Positions 24,002-31,153 of a stretch of 64,000 bases of DNA are shown piece after piece. Under the pieces are notes generated by a model, which worked only from the letters and a program-made list of their open reading frames with translations, was not told where the DNA came from and did not search any database. The stretch covers positions 310,001 to 374,000 of the forward strand of contig JALDYR010000001.1 in NCBI GenBank assembly GCA_032153715.1. Direction: 5' to 3'. A program made the position numbers and the translations under genes. The stretch is from SEAL01 sp032153715. GTDB lineage: Bacteria; Patescibacteriota; Saccharimonadia; Saccharimonadales; Saccharimonadaceae. The stretch's first letter is position 1. Each line of letters begins with the position of its first letter.

Positions 24002-25264
24002 CTACTCAATAGACTGCACAAACTTAAATACACGACCTCGGAGAACCTCTAATGTAGCACTGTCATCACGAGCCTTAATTGCCGCCAGCATCACATCAGC
24101 CAGCTCGGCCATATGATCTTCTTTCATTCCACGCGTCGTCAGCGCCGGTGTACCCAGGCGAATGCCACTTGGGCGAAAGGGCGGCAGTGGATCATCCGGT
24201 ACGGCATTGGCATTTAGCGTCAAGCCAATCTTGTCGAGTGCAATCTCGACTTCTTTTCCATCAACACCGAAGCTCTTGTAGACATCAGCTAGAATCAAGT
24301 GGTTGCTCGTACCGCCAGTAATCAGTTCAAAGCCACGTTTCTGTAACTCATCTGCCAATACCTGCGCGTTCTTGACGACTTGGGCAGCGTAATCTTTAAA
24401 TTCAGGCTGTAGCGCCTCGCGAAATGCAACTGCCTTTGCGGCGATCACATGCATATGCGGCCCGCCCTGCATGCCAGGGAAAATCGCTCGGTCAATCAGT
24501 GTTGGAATATTTTCGATTGTCTTTTCTGGTTTTTTAAGCGGATTACCAACAATGCCATTTGATAAAATCAAACCACCACGTGGACCGCGCAGCGTCTTGT
24601 GTGTCGTTGTCGTCATAACGTGGAATCCATAATCAAGTGGGTTCTTTGCGACACCACCAGCAATCAAACCAGCCACGTGCGCCATATCCGCCATCAGTAG
24701 CGCGCCGACTTCGTTGCCAATCGCCGCAAACTTTTCGTAATCCAACTCGCGAGGATAGGCACTAAACCCAGCCAAGATAATTTTGGGCTTATGTTCGAGC
24801 GCTAATTCGCGTAGTTCATCGTAATCAATTTCGCCCGTCGAAATATCTTTCATCTTGTAGCGAACGAAGTTATACAGCTGCGCGCTGCGAGTCACCGGGG
24901 CGCCGTGCGTTAAGTGTCCGCCATGCGACAAGTCCATGGCAATCACCGTGTCACCCGGCTCTAGCCACGCCGTATAAACCGCCTCGTTCGCTGGTGCGCC
25001 AGAGTGCGGCTGCACGTTCGCGTGATCAGCACCAAATAACTGCTTAGCCCGGTCGATTGCTAGTTGCTCGACTTGATCCGTAAACTCTTGCCCGCCATAG
25101 TAACGACGCCCCGGATAGCCTTCGGAGTACTTGTTCGTAAAGACGCTGCCGAGTGCGGCTAGTACGTCTTGCGAGACATAGTTCTCGCTAGGGATCAGCT
25201 CCAGTCCTTCTCGTTGTCGTTTTTCTTCAAGCGCAATTAATTCAGCAATTTGTGTATCCTGCAT
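24002..25264 (-). CDS. glyA: Serine hydroxymethyltransferase
   Basis: A 420-aa PLP enzyme that converts serine and tetrahydrofolate to glycine and methylene-tetrahydrofolate. Key motifs: SENYVS near the N-terminus, YSEGYPGRRYYGG (residues 47-59), MADMAHVAGLIAGG with the PLP-contacting Asp and His, and TTTTHKTLRGPRGG with the Schiff-base lysine near 225. It ends in the usual ALTTRGM and VMLAAIKA region. It feeds FolD (15213). GGAGT lies before the ATG. Confidence 0.95.
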   Translation of the reverse strand: MQDTQIAELIALEEKRQREGLELIPSENYVSQDVLAALGSVFTNKYSEGYPGRRYYGGQEFTDQVEQLAIDRAKQLFGADHANVQPHSGAPANEAVYTAWLEPGDTVIAMDLSHGGHLTHGAPVTRSAQLYNFVRYKMKDISTGEIDYDELRELALEHKPKIILAGFSAYPRELDYEKFAAIGNEVGALLMADMAHVAGLIAGGVAKNPLDYGFHVMTTTTHKTLRGPRGGLILSNGIVGNPLKKPEKTIENIPTLIDRAIFPGMQGGPHMHVIAAKAVAFREALQPEFKDYAAQVVKNAQVLADELQKRGFELITGGTSNHLILADVYKSFGVDGKEVEIALDKIGLTLNANAVPDDPLPPFRPSGIRLGTPALTTRGMKEDHMAELADVMLAAIKARDDSATLEVLRGRVFKFVQSIE

Positions 25265-25325
25265 GGCGGACTCCTTTTATTGCTATCTATTATACCATAA
25301 TTACAGGAGTTATACATAAGGACGA

Positions 25326-25354
25326 TTGACAATATATCATAAATGATATAAGAT
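25326..25354 (+). promoter_or_regulatory. Promoter of the HTH-MurA gene
   Basis: TTGACA and TAAGAT are separated by 17 bp; the -10 ends seven nt before the ATG, predicting a leaderless mRNA. The stretch between the boxes contains an ATATATCAT/ATGATATA inverted repeat (25332-25350) that could be an operator for the encoded HTH domain. Confidence 0.7.
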
Positions 25355-25361
25355 AGATCGT

Positions 25362-26891
25362 ATGGAATCAGACGATTACAAAGTAAAAATTGGTAACCTT
25401 ATTCAAGAAAGCCGCCAGCATCGCGGCTACACCCAAGCGCAACTTGCCGAAGCCCTCGGCACGAGCCAAAGTGCAATTAACCGCATTGAAAAAGGTGGCC
25501 AAAACATCAGTCTTGAAATGATCGCCCGCATTAGCGACGTACTCTCGCACGACCTCATGACCCTTAACCACACTGGCAAGATTAACTTCCGCGTCAACGG
25601 TGGCCGCAAACTATCTGGCGAAATTGAAATCAAGACCAGCAAAAACGCGGCGGTCGCGCTACTGTGCGCCAGTCTACTTAATAAGGGCAAGACGACGCTT
25701 CGTCGCGTTGCGCGTATCGAAGAGGTTAATCGCATTATTGAAGTCCTGCAAAGTATTGGCGTCAAAGTCCGCTGGCTGAACGCCGACAACGACCTGGAAA
25801 TCGTCCCCCCAAAGCGTCTGCAGTTAGAAAACATGGACATCGAAGCGGCGAAGCGCACGCGCACGGTCATCATGTTCCTTGGCCCACTCTTGCACCAATA
25901 CAACGACTTTAAACTACCATTTGCTGGCGGCTGCAACCTTGGTAAGCGCACTGTTGAACCGCACATGACCGGCCTACGACCGTTTGGCCTTGACGTCGAG
26001 GCAACCACCGAGTACTATCACGCCGTCACAACATCAAAGCATATCGATCGCACCATCCTTCTGACCGAGCGTGGCGATACCGTGACAGAAAATGTCATCA
26101 TGGCAGCTGCTCTTTACGAAGGCGAAACAACCATTCGTAACGCCAGTCCAAACTACATGGTTCAAGACCTCTGTTTCTTCCTGCAAAAGCTTGGCGTTCA
26201 CATTTCTGGCGTCGGCACAACAACACTAAAGATTCGCGGCCTCAAGACAATTAGTCAAGATATCGAATATTTCCCATCAGAAGATCCAATCGAAGCGATG
26301 AGCTTTATTGCCGCTGGTGTTGTGACCGATTCTGAAATCACTATCAAGCGCGTGCCGATTGAATTTGTCGAGATCGAGCTCGCCACCCTCACCGAAATGG
26401 GCCTCAACTATGAAATGACCGACGAATATCGTGCCCGCAATGGCCACACTCGCCTGGTCGATATTCACCTGAAACACTCTGAGATGACCGCCGCCAAGGA
26501 CAAGCTCCACGCCCTGCCATTCCCAGGCATCAACATGGACAACCTGCCATTCATGGGCTTGATTGCCACTGCTGCCGAAGGTCGCACTCTCGTACACGAC
26601 TGGTCGTACGAAAACCGCGCTATTTACTTTACCGAGCTCGGTAAATTGAACGCGCAAATTGAACTACTTGATCCGCACCGCGTCTATATCACCGGCCCGA
26701 CAAAATGGAAAGTGGCTGATATTGTCGCGCCACCGGCCCTCCGTCCATCGGTTGTCGTGCTCCTTGCGATGCTGGCTGCACCAGGTCACTCAATCCTTCG
26801 CGATGTCTACTCGATTAATCGTGGCTATGAAGATTTTGCCAACCGATTAAATTCAATTGGCGCTGAAATCGAGACGATTCGAGAAATTTAA
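25362..26891 (+). CDS. murA: XRE-type HTH domain fused to UDP-GlcNAc enolpyruvyltransferase
   Basis: A 509-aa fusion. Residues 8-62 are a Cro/C1-type helix-turn-helix (IGNLIQESRQHRGYTQAQLAEALGTSQSAINRIEKG, split here: the recognition helix is TSQSAINRIEKG). From about residue 72 onward it is MurA, which adds enolpyruvate to UDP-GlcNAc, the committed step of peptidoglycan synthesis. The catalytic-loop Cys is kept (AGGCNLGKRTVEPH, near 190), as is the active-site Lys-Asn pair (TSKNAAV). Standalone MurA is about 420 aa, so the HTH is a true extension. An inverted repeat in its own promoter makes autoregulation by enzyme state plausible, but this is inference. Confidence 0.9.
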   Translation: MESDDYKVKIGNLIQESRQHRGYTQAQLAEALGTSQSAINRIEKGGQNISLEMIARISDVLSHDLMTLNHTGKINFRVNGGRKLSGEIEIKTSKNAAVALLCASLLNKGKTTLRRVARIEEVNRIIEVLQSIGVKVRWLNADNDLEIVPPKRLQLENMDIEAAKRTRTVIMFLGPLLHQYNDFKLPFAGGCNLGKRTVEPHMTGLRPFGLDVEATTEYYHAVTTSKHIDRTILLTERGDTVTENVIMAAALYEGETTIRNASPNYMVQDLCFFLQKLGVHISGVGTTTLKIRGLKTISQDIEYFPSEDPIEAMSFIAAGVVTDSEITIKRVPIEFVEIELATLTEMGLNYEMTDEYRARNGHTRLVDIHLKHSEMTAAKDKLHALPFPGINMDNLPFMGLIATAAEGRTLVHDWSYENRAIYFTELGKLNAQIELLDPHRVYITGPTKWKVADIVAPPALRPSVVVLLAMLAAPGHSILRDVYSINRGYEDFANRLNSIGAEIETIREI

Positions 26892-26913
26892 TCAGTACTA
26901 AAACTGATTGTCG

Positions 26914-26954
26914 CCATAGAAAAAAGACTCCGAATTGGAGTCTTTTTTCTATGG
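26914..26954 (-). terminator. Terminator of tRNA-His that includes the CCA end
   Basis: CCATAGAAAAAAGACTCC pairs perfectly with GGAGTCTTTTTTCTATGG around AATTC; the arm begins with the tRNA CCA. Beyond the stem, GGCGACAAT still partly complements the acceptor strand ATTCGCC. Confidence 0.85.
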
Positions 26955-27029
26955 GGCGAATAAAGGGAATTGAACCCTCGACCTTCGGAACCACAACCCG
27001 ACGCTCTAACCAACTGAGCTATATCCGCC
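26952..27029 (-). tRNA. tRNA-His (GTG)
   Basis: It has the extra G at position -1 opposite C73, as expected for tRNA-His, acceptor GCGGATA/TATTCGC, anticodon loop TTGTGGT (anticodon GTG) and T-arm GTTCAATTC. CCA is encoded. No mimic copy of its 5' end is seen upstream. Confidence 0.95.
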
Positions 27030-27077
27030 ATACGGTCGTGAACTATAATAGCACGATTAACAGATGAAATCTAGATC

Positions 27078-27461
27078 CTAAGCGTAGGGATTGTAGCCAC
27101 GCTTAGGTGGTTCGACGAAATTCTGTCGCCGCGAGACTGACTTATCAATTTGTGTCGCGTCGTTAGCGCCAGCTTTTCGACGACCGGCAACCTTTGCTTT
27201 ATCGGTAAATCGATCCGAACTTGCATCATACGCCCGCCCTTTTGACTGATCGACAGCACGTGCTTTTAACGCGTTATGTCGTCGACCTAAATGTGAATGT
27301 TGATACGACCCAACCGTGCGCGGCTGACGAAGCGCCTGTCTTCGTTGCTCCATCGACAGTCCGCCCGCCCCCGCGCCACCGGCAGCATTTGCATAGCCAT
27401 TACTATGCTGCACATCGGCAGCCGACAAATCCGGGTCAATAAATTCGTTCAACGATACCAC
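27078..27461 (-). CDS. Hypothetical basic protein
   Basis: A 127-aa protein, rich in Arg, Ala, Gln and Gly, with no membrane helix and a short low-complexity AAGGAGAGG stretch. It ends KRGYNPYA. I recognise no domain. It lies 10 nt downstream of the cupin gene on the same strand, so they probably share a transcript. The start at 27461 is uncertain; other in-frame starts exist further inside. Confidence 0.5.
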   Translation of the reverse strand: MVSLNEFIDPDLSAADVQHSNGYANAAGGAGAGGLSMEQRRQALRQPRTVGSYQHSHLGRRHNALKARAVDQSKGRAYDASSDRFTDKAKVAGRRKAGANDATQIDKSVSRRQNFVEPPKRGYNPYA

Positions 27462-27470
27462 TAATTACCC

Positions 27471-27890
27471 CTAATGATCATGCTCGGCCGCATCAGCTTC
27501 GGCCTTATCGTTATGAACAGTACCGTGCACATGCTCGCCTGGTGCATAAATCGAGTACAATTTCAGCGGTTCACTACCTGTATTGATAATGTTATGCCAC
27601 GTCCCAGCTGGCACGAAAATCGCATCGTCATCTTTTGCCGCTTTAACAAATGATAAATCATTTTCACTCTGCCCCATTTCAACCCGCGCCTCACCTGATT
27701 CGATACGAAGGAACTGATCATGGTCATCGTGCACCTCAAGCCCAACGTCTTCGCCAGGTTGAATTGCCATTAATGTCAGCTGCAAATTCTTGCCAGTCCA
27801 TTTCGCCACGCGAAACTTATCGTTGTCGAGAGTAGCTTGTTCAATATCTACCACAAAAGGCTGTGGTCCGTAGTCATTCGTATCAGTCAT
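27471..27890 (-). CDS. Cupin domain protein
   Basis: A 139-aa protein with one cupin barrel: HDDHDQFLRIESGEARVEMG forms motif 1 with metal-binding His residues and Glu, and FVPAGTWHNIINTG forms motif 2. The C-terminus is rich in His, Glu and Asp (VHGTVHNDKAEADAAEHDH). Such small cupins bind a metal and serve as isomerases, dioxygenases or sensors; the role is not predictable. AAGGAG seven nt before the ATG fixes the start; a longer reading would run into tRNA-Gly. Confidence 0.8.
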   Translation of the reverse strand: MTDTNDYGPQPFVVDIEQATLDNDKFRVAKWTGKNLQLTLMAIQPGEDVGLEVHDDHDQFLRIESGEARVEMGQSENDLSFVKAAKDDDAIFVPAGTWHNIINTGSEPLKLYSIYAPGEHVHGTVHNDKAEADAAEHDH

Positions 27891-27952
27891 AACAAAAGTG
27901 CTCCTTATGCTTTTTATTATACCAACATTCCTGATATAATACATAAGCGCAC

Positions 27953-28027
27953 GCGGGTGTAGTACAGTGGCTAGTATGTAAGCCTTCCAAGCTCGAGACG
28001 GGAGTTCGATTCTCCCCACCCGCACCA
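27953..28027 (+). tRNA. tRNA-Gly (TCC)
   Basis: Acceptor GCGGGTG/CACCCGC, anticodon loop CTTCCAA (anticodon TCC), T-arm GGGAGTTCGATTCTCCC and encoded CCA. The anticodon stem is weak (one A-C mismatch). A TATAAT box lies 11-16 nt upstream, so the pre-tRNA leader is very short. An inverted copy of the T-arm lies downstream. Confidence 0.92.
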
Positions 28028-28067
28028 AAGAAATAAGACATCCACCGTGATGTCTTATTTCTTTGGT
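28024..28067 (+). terminator. Terminator of tRNA-Gly that includes the CCA end
   Basis: ACCAAAGAAATAAGACATC pairs perfectly (19 bp) with the segment ending TTTCTTTGGT at 28067. The arm begins with the ACCA of the tRNA. Confidence 0.85.
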
Positions 28068-28079
28068 ATGCGCCGTGGC

Positions 28080-28124
28080 GAATCGAACTCCCGAAAATGT
28101 ATATACATTTTAACGCGGAGTTCG
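28080..28124 (+). repeat. Inverted, then direct copies of the tRNA-Gly T-arm
   Basis: GAATCGAACTCCCG (28080-28093) is the exact 14-nt complement of the tRNA T-arm at 27999-28012. A perfect 18-bp AT-rich palindrome (28094-28111) follows, then a sense copy GGAGTTCG (28117-28124). The inverted copy extends the terminator helix into the body of the tRNA with internal loops. Confidence 0.65.
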
Positions 28125-28266
28125 TGCAGCGATCGGAGCTCAAGAAAGCAGCGTTAGCTATTTTCTTGAATGAGTGAGCGGATATAGGAAGCGAAGCGAC
28201 CGCCGTCCCCCCTTAACCAACCATTTTCTGCAAATCCTCAGTCAAAACCGTATAATAAAAGATGAA
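28125..28266 (+). other. Intergenic stretch before the CHAP gene
   Basis: It holds a CAAGAAA/TTTCTTG hairpin (about 28140-28176) and a TATAAT box (28251-28256) for the next gene. Nothing else is identifiable. Confidence 0.45.
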
Positions 28267-28926
28267 ATGCGCAATATCATGCACCAACTTCAACCTTACC
28301 GCCTGCGGCTTGTCATCCTCGCTGTCGTTATTGCAGTCCTTTTTATTTGGCATCCATTTAACTACATCGCCAATAAAGTTGATGCCGAAACAGGCGTCCT
28401 AACCAACAAATCCGCGACGCCCTCGGCTTTTACGGCCATTGACGAATCAATCCTATCACCCGCCCGCCAACGCGTCTTTGCAATTCTAAAGCAAGAATAT
28501 GCCAAAGACCCCAAGTATTTTGACAAGACCGTTATGGAATACACCGAAGGTAACCGCGAAAGTTGGTGCGCTGATTTCATCAGCTGGGTATTCGCCGAAG
28601 CCGACACTGAACTAATCAATCCCAACTCAGGCTATTGGCGCATCCCTGGTGTCCTCACATTGCAAACCTATTTCAAAGACAATAGCGCCTATGCGCTCGC
28701 CGACAGTGACTACACTCCAAAACTTGGCGACGTCGCCTTCTATATTGGCGCGCAAACCCCTGATAACTCTAGCGGCGAGCATGCCGCACTCGTGATCAGC
28801 GTTGACGGCGATCAAATCACCACGCTTGGCGGCAACGAGGGCACAGGCATCATGCGTCTACGCACCGAATCTATTGCGACCAACCTCGAAAAAGGCCTCG
28901 TCGGCTACGGCCAGCTCGAGCTTTAA
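28267..28926 (+). CDS. CHAP-domain peptidoglycan hydrolase, membrane-anchored
   Basis: A 219-aa protein with one N-terminal membrane helix (about 12-30), a linker, and a CHAP amidase/endopeptidase domain: catalytic Cys in ESWCADFISWVF (about residue 105) and His in GEHAALVISVDGDQ (about 178), then LGGNEG. It would cleave peptidoglycan outside the membrane, for self-remodelling or, in an epibiont, toward the host wall (inference). The start is uncertain: ATG at 28267 lies ten nt after the TATAAT box, and ATG at 28279 is also possible. Confidence 0.75.
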   Translation: MRNIMHQLQPYRLRLVILAVVIAVLFIWHPFNYIANKVDAETGVLTNKSATPSAFTAIDESILSPARQRVFAILKQEYAKDPKYFDKTVMEYTEGNRESWCADFISWVFAEADTELINPNSGYWRIPGVLTLQTYFKDNSAYALADSDYTPKLGDVAFYIGAQTPDNSSGEHAALVISVDGDQITTLGGNEGTGIMRLRTESIATNLEKGLVGYGQLEL

Positions 28927-28947
28927 CCGATTACCTAGTAATTTTGC

Positions 28948-29072
28948 TATAATATTACCTAATGCCCCGGTAGCTCAGTGCGTGAACGTACGAGAACTTG
29001 TCTTTAATCAGCAGGCTCTATCCACTGAGATATTTTCTACCGTTTGGCAGCGTTCAGATTACACCCATTTAC
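28948..29072 (+). promoter_or_regulatory. tRNA-Arg(TCT) leader: promoter, 5'-end mimic and inverted D-arm
   Basis: Order: TATAAT (28948-28953); ten nt later a 17-nt exact copy of the tRNA 5' end, GCCCCGGTAGCTCAGTG (28964-28980); the exact 15-nt complement of the tRNA D-arm, GCTCTATCCACTGAG (29015-29029); then the tRNA. The mimic can pair with the inverted segment and following bases (CTCAGTG/CACTGAG and CGGTAG/CTACCG), or the inverted segment can pair with the tRNA itself (15 bp). The two folds exclude each other. Confidence 0.65.
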
Positions 29073-29148
29073 GCCCCGGTAGCTCAGTGGATAGAGCAAG
29101 AGACTTCTAAGCTTTTGGCCGTTGGTTCGATTCCAACCCGGGGTACCA
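29073..29148 (+). tRNA. tRNA-Arg (TCT)
   Basis: Acceptor GCCCCGG/CCGGGGT, D-arm GCTCAGTGGATAGAGC, anticodon loop CTTCTAA (anticodon TCT), T-arm GTTCGATTC and encoded CCA. The anticodon stem has an A31-G39 mismatch. It is followed by TTTTTTGTTTT without a hairpin, the only tRNA here lacking a CCA-containing terminator stem. Confidence 0.93.
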
Positions 29149-29275
29149 TTTTTTGTTTTAAGAGATAGCCCCACATCCGGCTCTCGGCAACAAGCAAAGT
29201 TATAGCTTGCAGTTTAGATTGCGATACATCTTCATTTCATAAATAGCCGCCTCCATTGCGATAGACTCCCATCTT

Positions 29276-30421
29276 CTATACAGTAGATCTTTTCAGTATA
29301 TCGGTATAACGCTGATGCAAGGAAGTTAACTGCGTTATATTAATCTGATCTTTATATTCGTCAAACACATCGTATAGAATGGTTTTATTTCGAACATCCC
29401 ACCCCCATTTTCCGGCTACCTGCCCGCCATGCATAATTGCAGGCAAAACTTCGCCAATCTGGTTGAAAATTCTTCTCGACGCCAGTGAACCAAGATATCT
29501 TTTTCTAGTCTCGAAATACGCCTTGAGGGCAACATCCTCGTGCGCAAGAAAGTTTAGAGATAATTGTTGTCGATTATTCTTGTCATCATAAAAATCTTTA
29601 AGACGTGACGGGAGCATATACACCAAATTGTCGCTCCATGGATTGTCCATAGAAACCCAGCCCTCCTCAGCTGCATTCATACCTGTCACAATTGCACTTC
29701 GCGATAAGCCCGACCACCACATGACATCACGTACCGACGCTGGTCCATAGCGATCAAAGTAGTGATACACAAGTCCAGCTGTCGCCCGTTCTCGATCCAT
29801 ATTAATCTCAAAATCAGGATATAGGGAATTAGTTAAATCAAATGTTCGGCGCTCCTTATTCCAACCGCCAGAATTATTTCGATACGTAAGATCACCCCGC
29901 TCCCAAGCAACCTTCAAAGCGGCTCGTATAGCGTACTTACTAAAACGATTACCACAAAGTCGCACTTCAAGATCACGATGAGAGAGCGCTCCCTCGCTGC
30001 CCAGAGTACGTTCAATTGAAGCGGCTGCTGCTACAAGCGTACTCGTGTCAACCCGTGCGTTAAAAGCAAAACGCAATGCGTCGCGCTCGCGAAAATGAAC
30101 TGTCGCACTATGTGCAAGTGAAGCCAAAGGAAGCGGCAATGTATGGAGCGTCTTGCGCATACACCTAACAGTTGTCACTAAGCTCTGCTGTTCGGCGTCA
30201 AATAGCTCCGCAGGAATATGGTCTGCCGAGGCACGAGCCATAGCGGTCGTAAATGGCGATGACAAGCGGGCCGCATGCAAGCCAAGAGATTGGTCAGCTA
30301 TCTGCTCGACTGAATCAAGCTTAAGCCCCTCAGCTACCCCCTGGCGACTGAGCAACCATTGCCACATATCCTGCAACTCCTCGCCGCTGATTGAGTGATG
30401 TATAGATTCATTAACTTCCAT
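29276..30421 (-). CDS. Winged-helix (HTH_42, YcaQ/AlkZ-like) protein
   Basis: A 381-aa protein with the layout of the HTH_42 superfamily that contains AlkZ and YcaQ DNA glycosylases: tandem winged-helix domains and an LGLHAARLSSPF segment near residue 47 where active glycosylases carry QxQ. The canonical QxQ is not seen, so glycosylase activity is doubtful and the protein may only bind DNA. A C-terminal MHGGQVAGKWGWDVRNKTI strand segment matches the family's beta-barrel. It stands alone between tRNA-Arg and tmk, divergently from tmk. Confidence 0.65.
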   Translation of the reverse strand: MEVNESIHHSISGEELQDMWQWLLSRQGVAEGLKLDSVEQIADQSLGLHAARLSSPFTTAMARASADHIPAELFDAEQQSLVTTVRCMRKTLHTLPLPLASLAHSATVHFRERDALRFAFNARVDTSTLVAAAASIERTLGSEGALSHRDLEVRLCGNRFSKYAIRAALKVAWERGDLTYRNNSGGWNKERRTFDLTNSLYPDFEINMDRERATAGLVYHYFDRYGPASVRDVMWWSGLSRSAIVTGMNAAEEGWVSMDNPWSDNLVYMLPSRLKDFYDDKNNRQQLSLNFLAHEDVALKAYFETRKRYLGSLASRRIFNQIGEVLPAIMHGGQVAGKWGWDVRNKTILYDVFDEYKDQINITQLTSLHQRYTDILKRSTV

Positions 30422-30547
30422 GATAAATTACTTAGTATTATACCATTGTTAGATTCTTTACTTATTGAACAATTTATGTTAAAAGATATATAGGCTATCT
30501 TATACACGTAAGATAACTGCACCTACTACTTGTGGATTGGAGTAATC

Positions 30548-31147
30548 ATGCTCATCACTCTAGATGGACCCAGTGGAGTAGGTAAAACTACCTTAACAGC
30601 ACTTTTGGCAGATAAGCTGAGGCGTCGCTCGTTAAAGGTTACCACAGCCAACACACCGACCAAGTCGATTGTGGGACAGCTTGCGAAAAATGGCACCTAC
30701 GACTTTCGGGGTCACGCCTTGACATGCCTAGTCGCGACAGACAGACATCATCACGATACTACTGTCGTACGACCGGCTATTCTTCGAGGTGACCTGGTGA
30801 TCTGCGATAGGTATATCCCGTCGTCACTTGTTCTTGACACCCTTGACGGGGTAAGCCGGGAGTTTGTCTGGAATATATACAAACCAATCACGACACCAGC
30901 TATTTCATTCATACTTCTCGGTGATGCGATGACATGCCTTGACCGGGCAATGAAGCGCGGTCAGTACAGTCGTTTTCATCCGAAGGACATCGAAAAAGCG
31001 TCGCAGGAAATACGACTATTCGAAGAGGCTATTAATTACCTCGACGCAATACCCGAATACCCCGTCCATCCATACAGCATCGGTTCAAACACCGCCGAAG
31101 AAATCTCCGACGAACTAGTCGAGATTATTCTTAGCAGAAAAGGATAG
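30548..31147 (+). CDS. tmk: Thymidylate kinase-like P-loop kinase
   Basis: A 199-aa kinase of the dTMP kinase fold: P-loop GPSGVGKTT (residues 7-15), the DRYIPSSLVLD motif (about 85-95, the DRx signature), and a lid region RAMKRGQYSRFH. It would phosphorylate dTMP to dTDP; family relatives act on other nucleotides. GGAG five nt before the ATG sets the start. It lies six nt upstream of a radical SAM gene and shares one terminator with it, so the two proteins probably act in one pathway. Confidence 0.75.
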   Translation: MLITLDGPSGVGKTTLTALLADKLRRRSLKVTTANTPTKSIVGQLAKNGTYDFRGHALTCLVATDRHHHDTTVVRPAILRGDLVICDRYIPSSLVLDTLDGVSREFVWNIYKPITTPAISFILLGDAMTCLDRAMKRGQYSRFHPKDIEKASQEIRLFEEAINYLDAIPEYPVHPYSIGSNTAEEISDELVEIILSRKG

Positions 31148-31153
31148 AGGACA

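Noticed and set aside
28964..29072. A second tRNA-Arg gene from the repeated 5' end
   Set aside because: The copy lacks an anticodon arm, T-arm and 3' acceptor strand; only the first 17 nt match.
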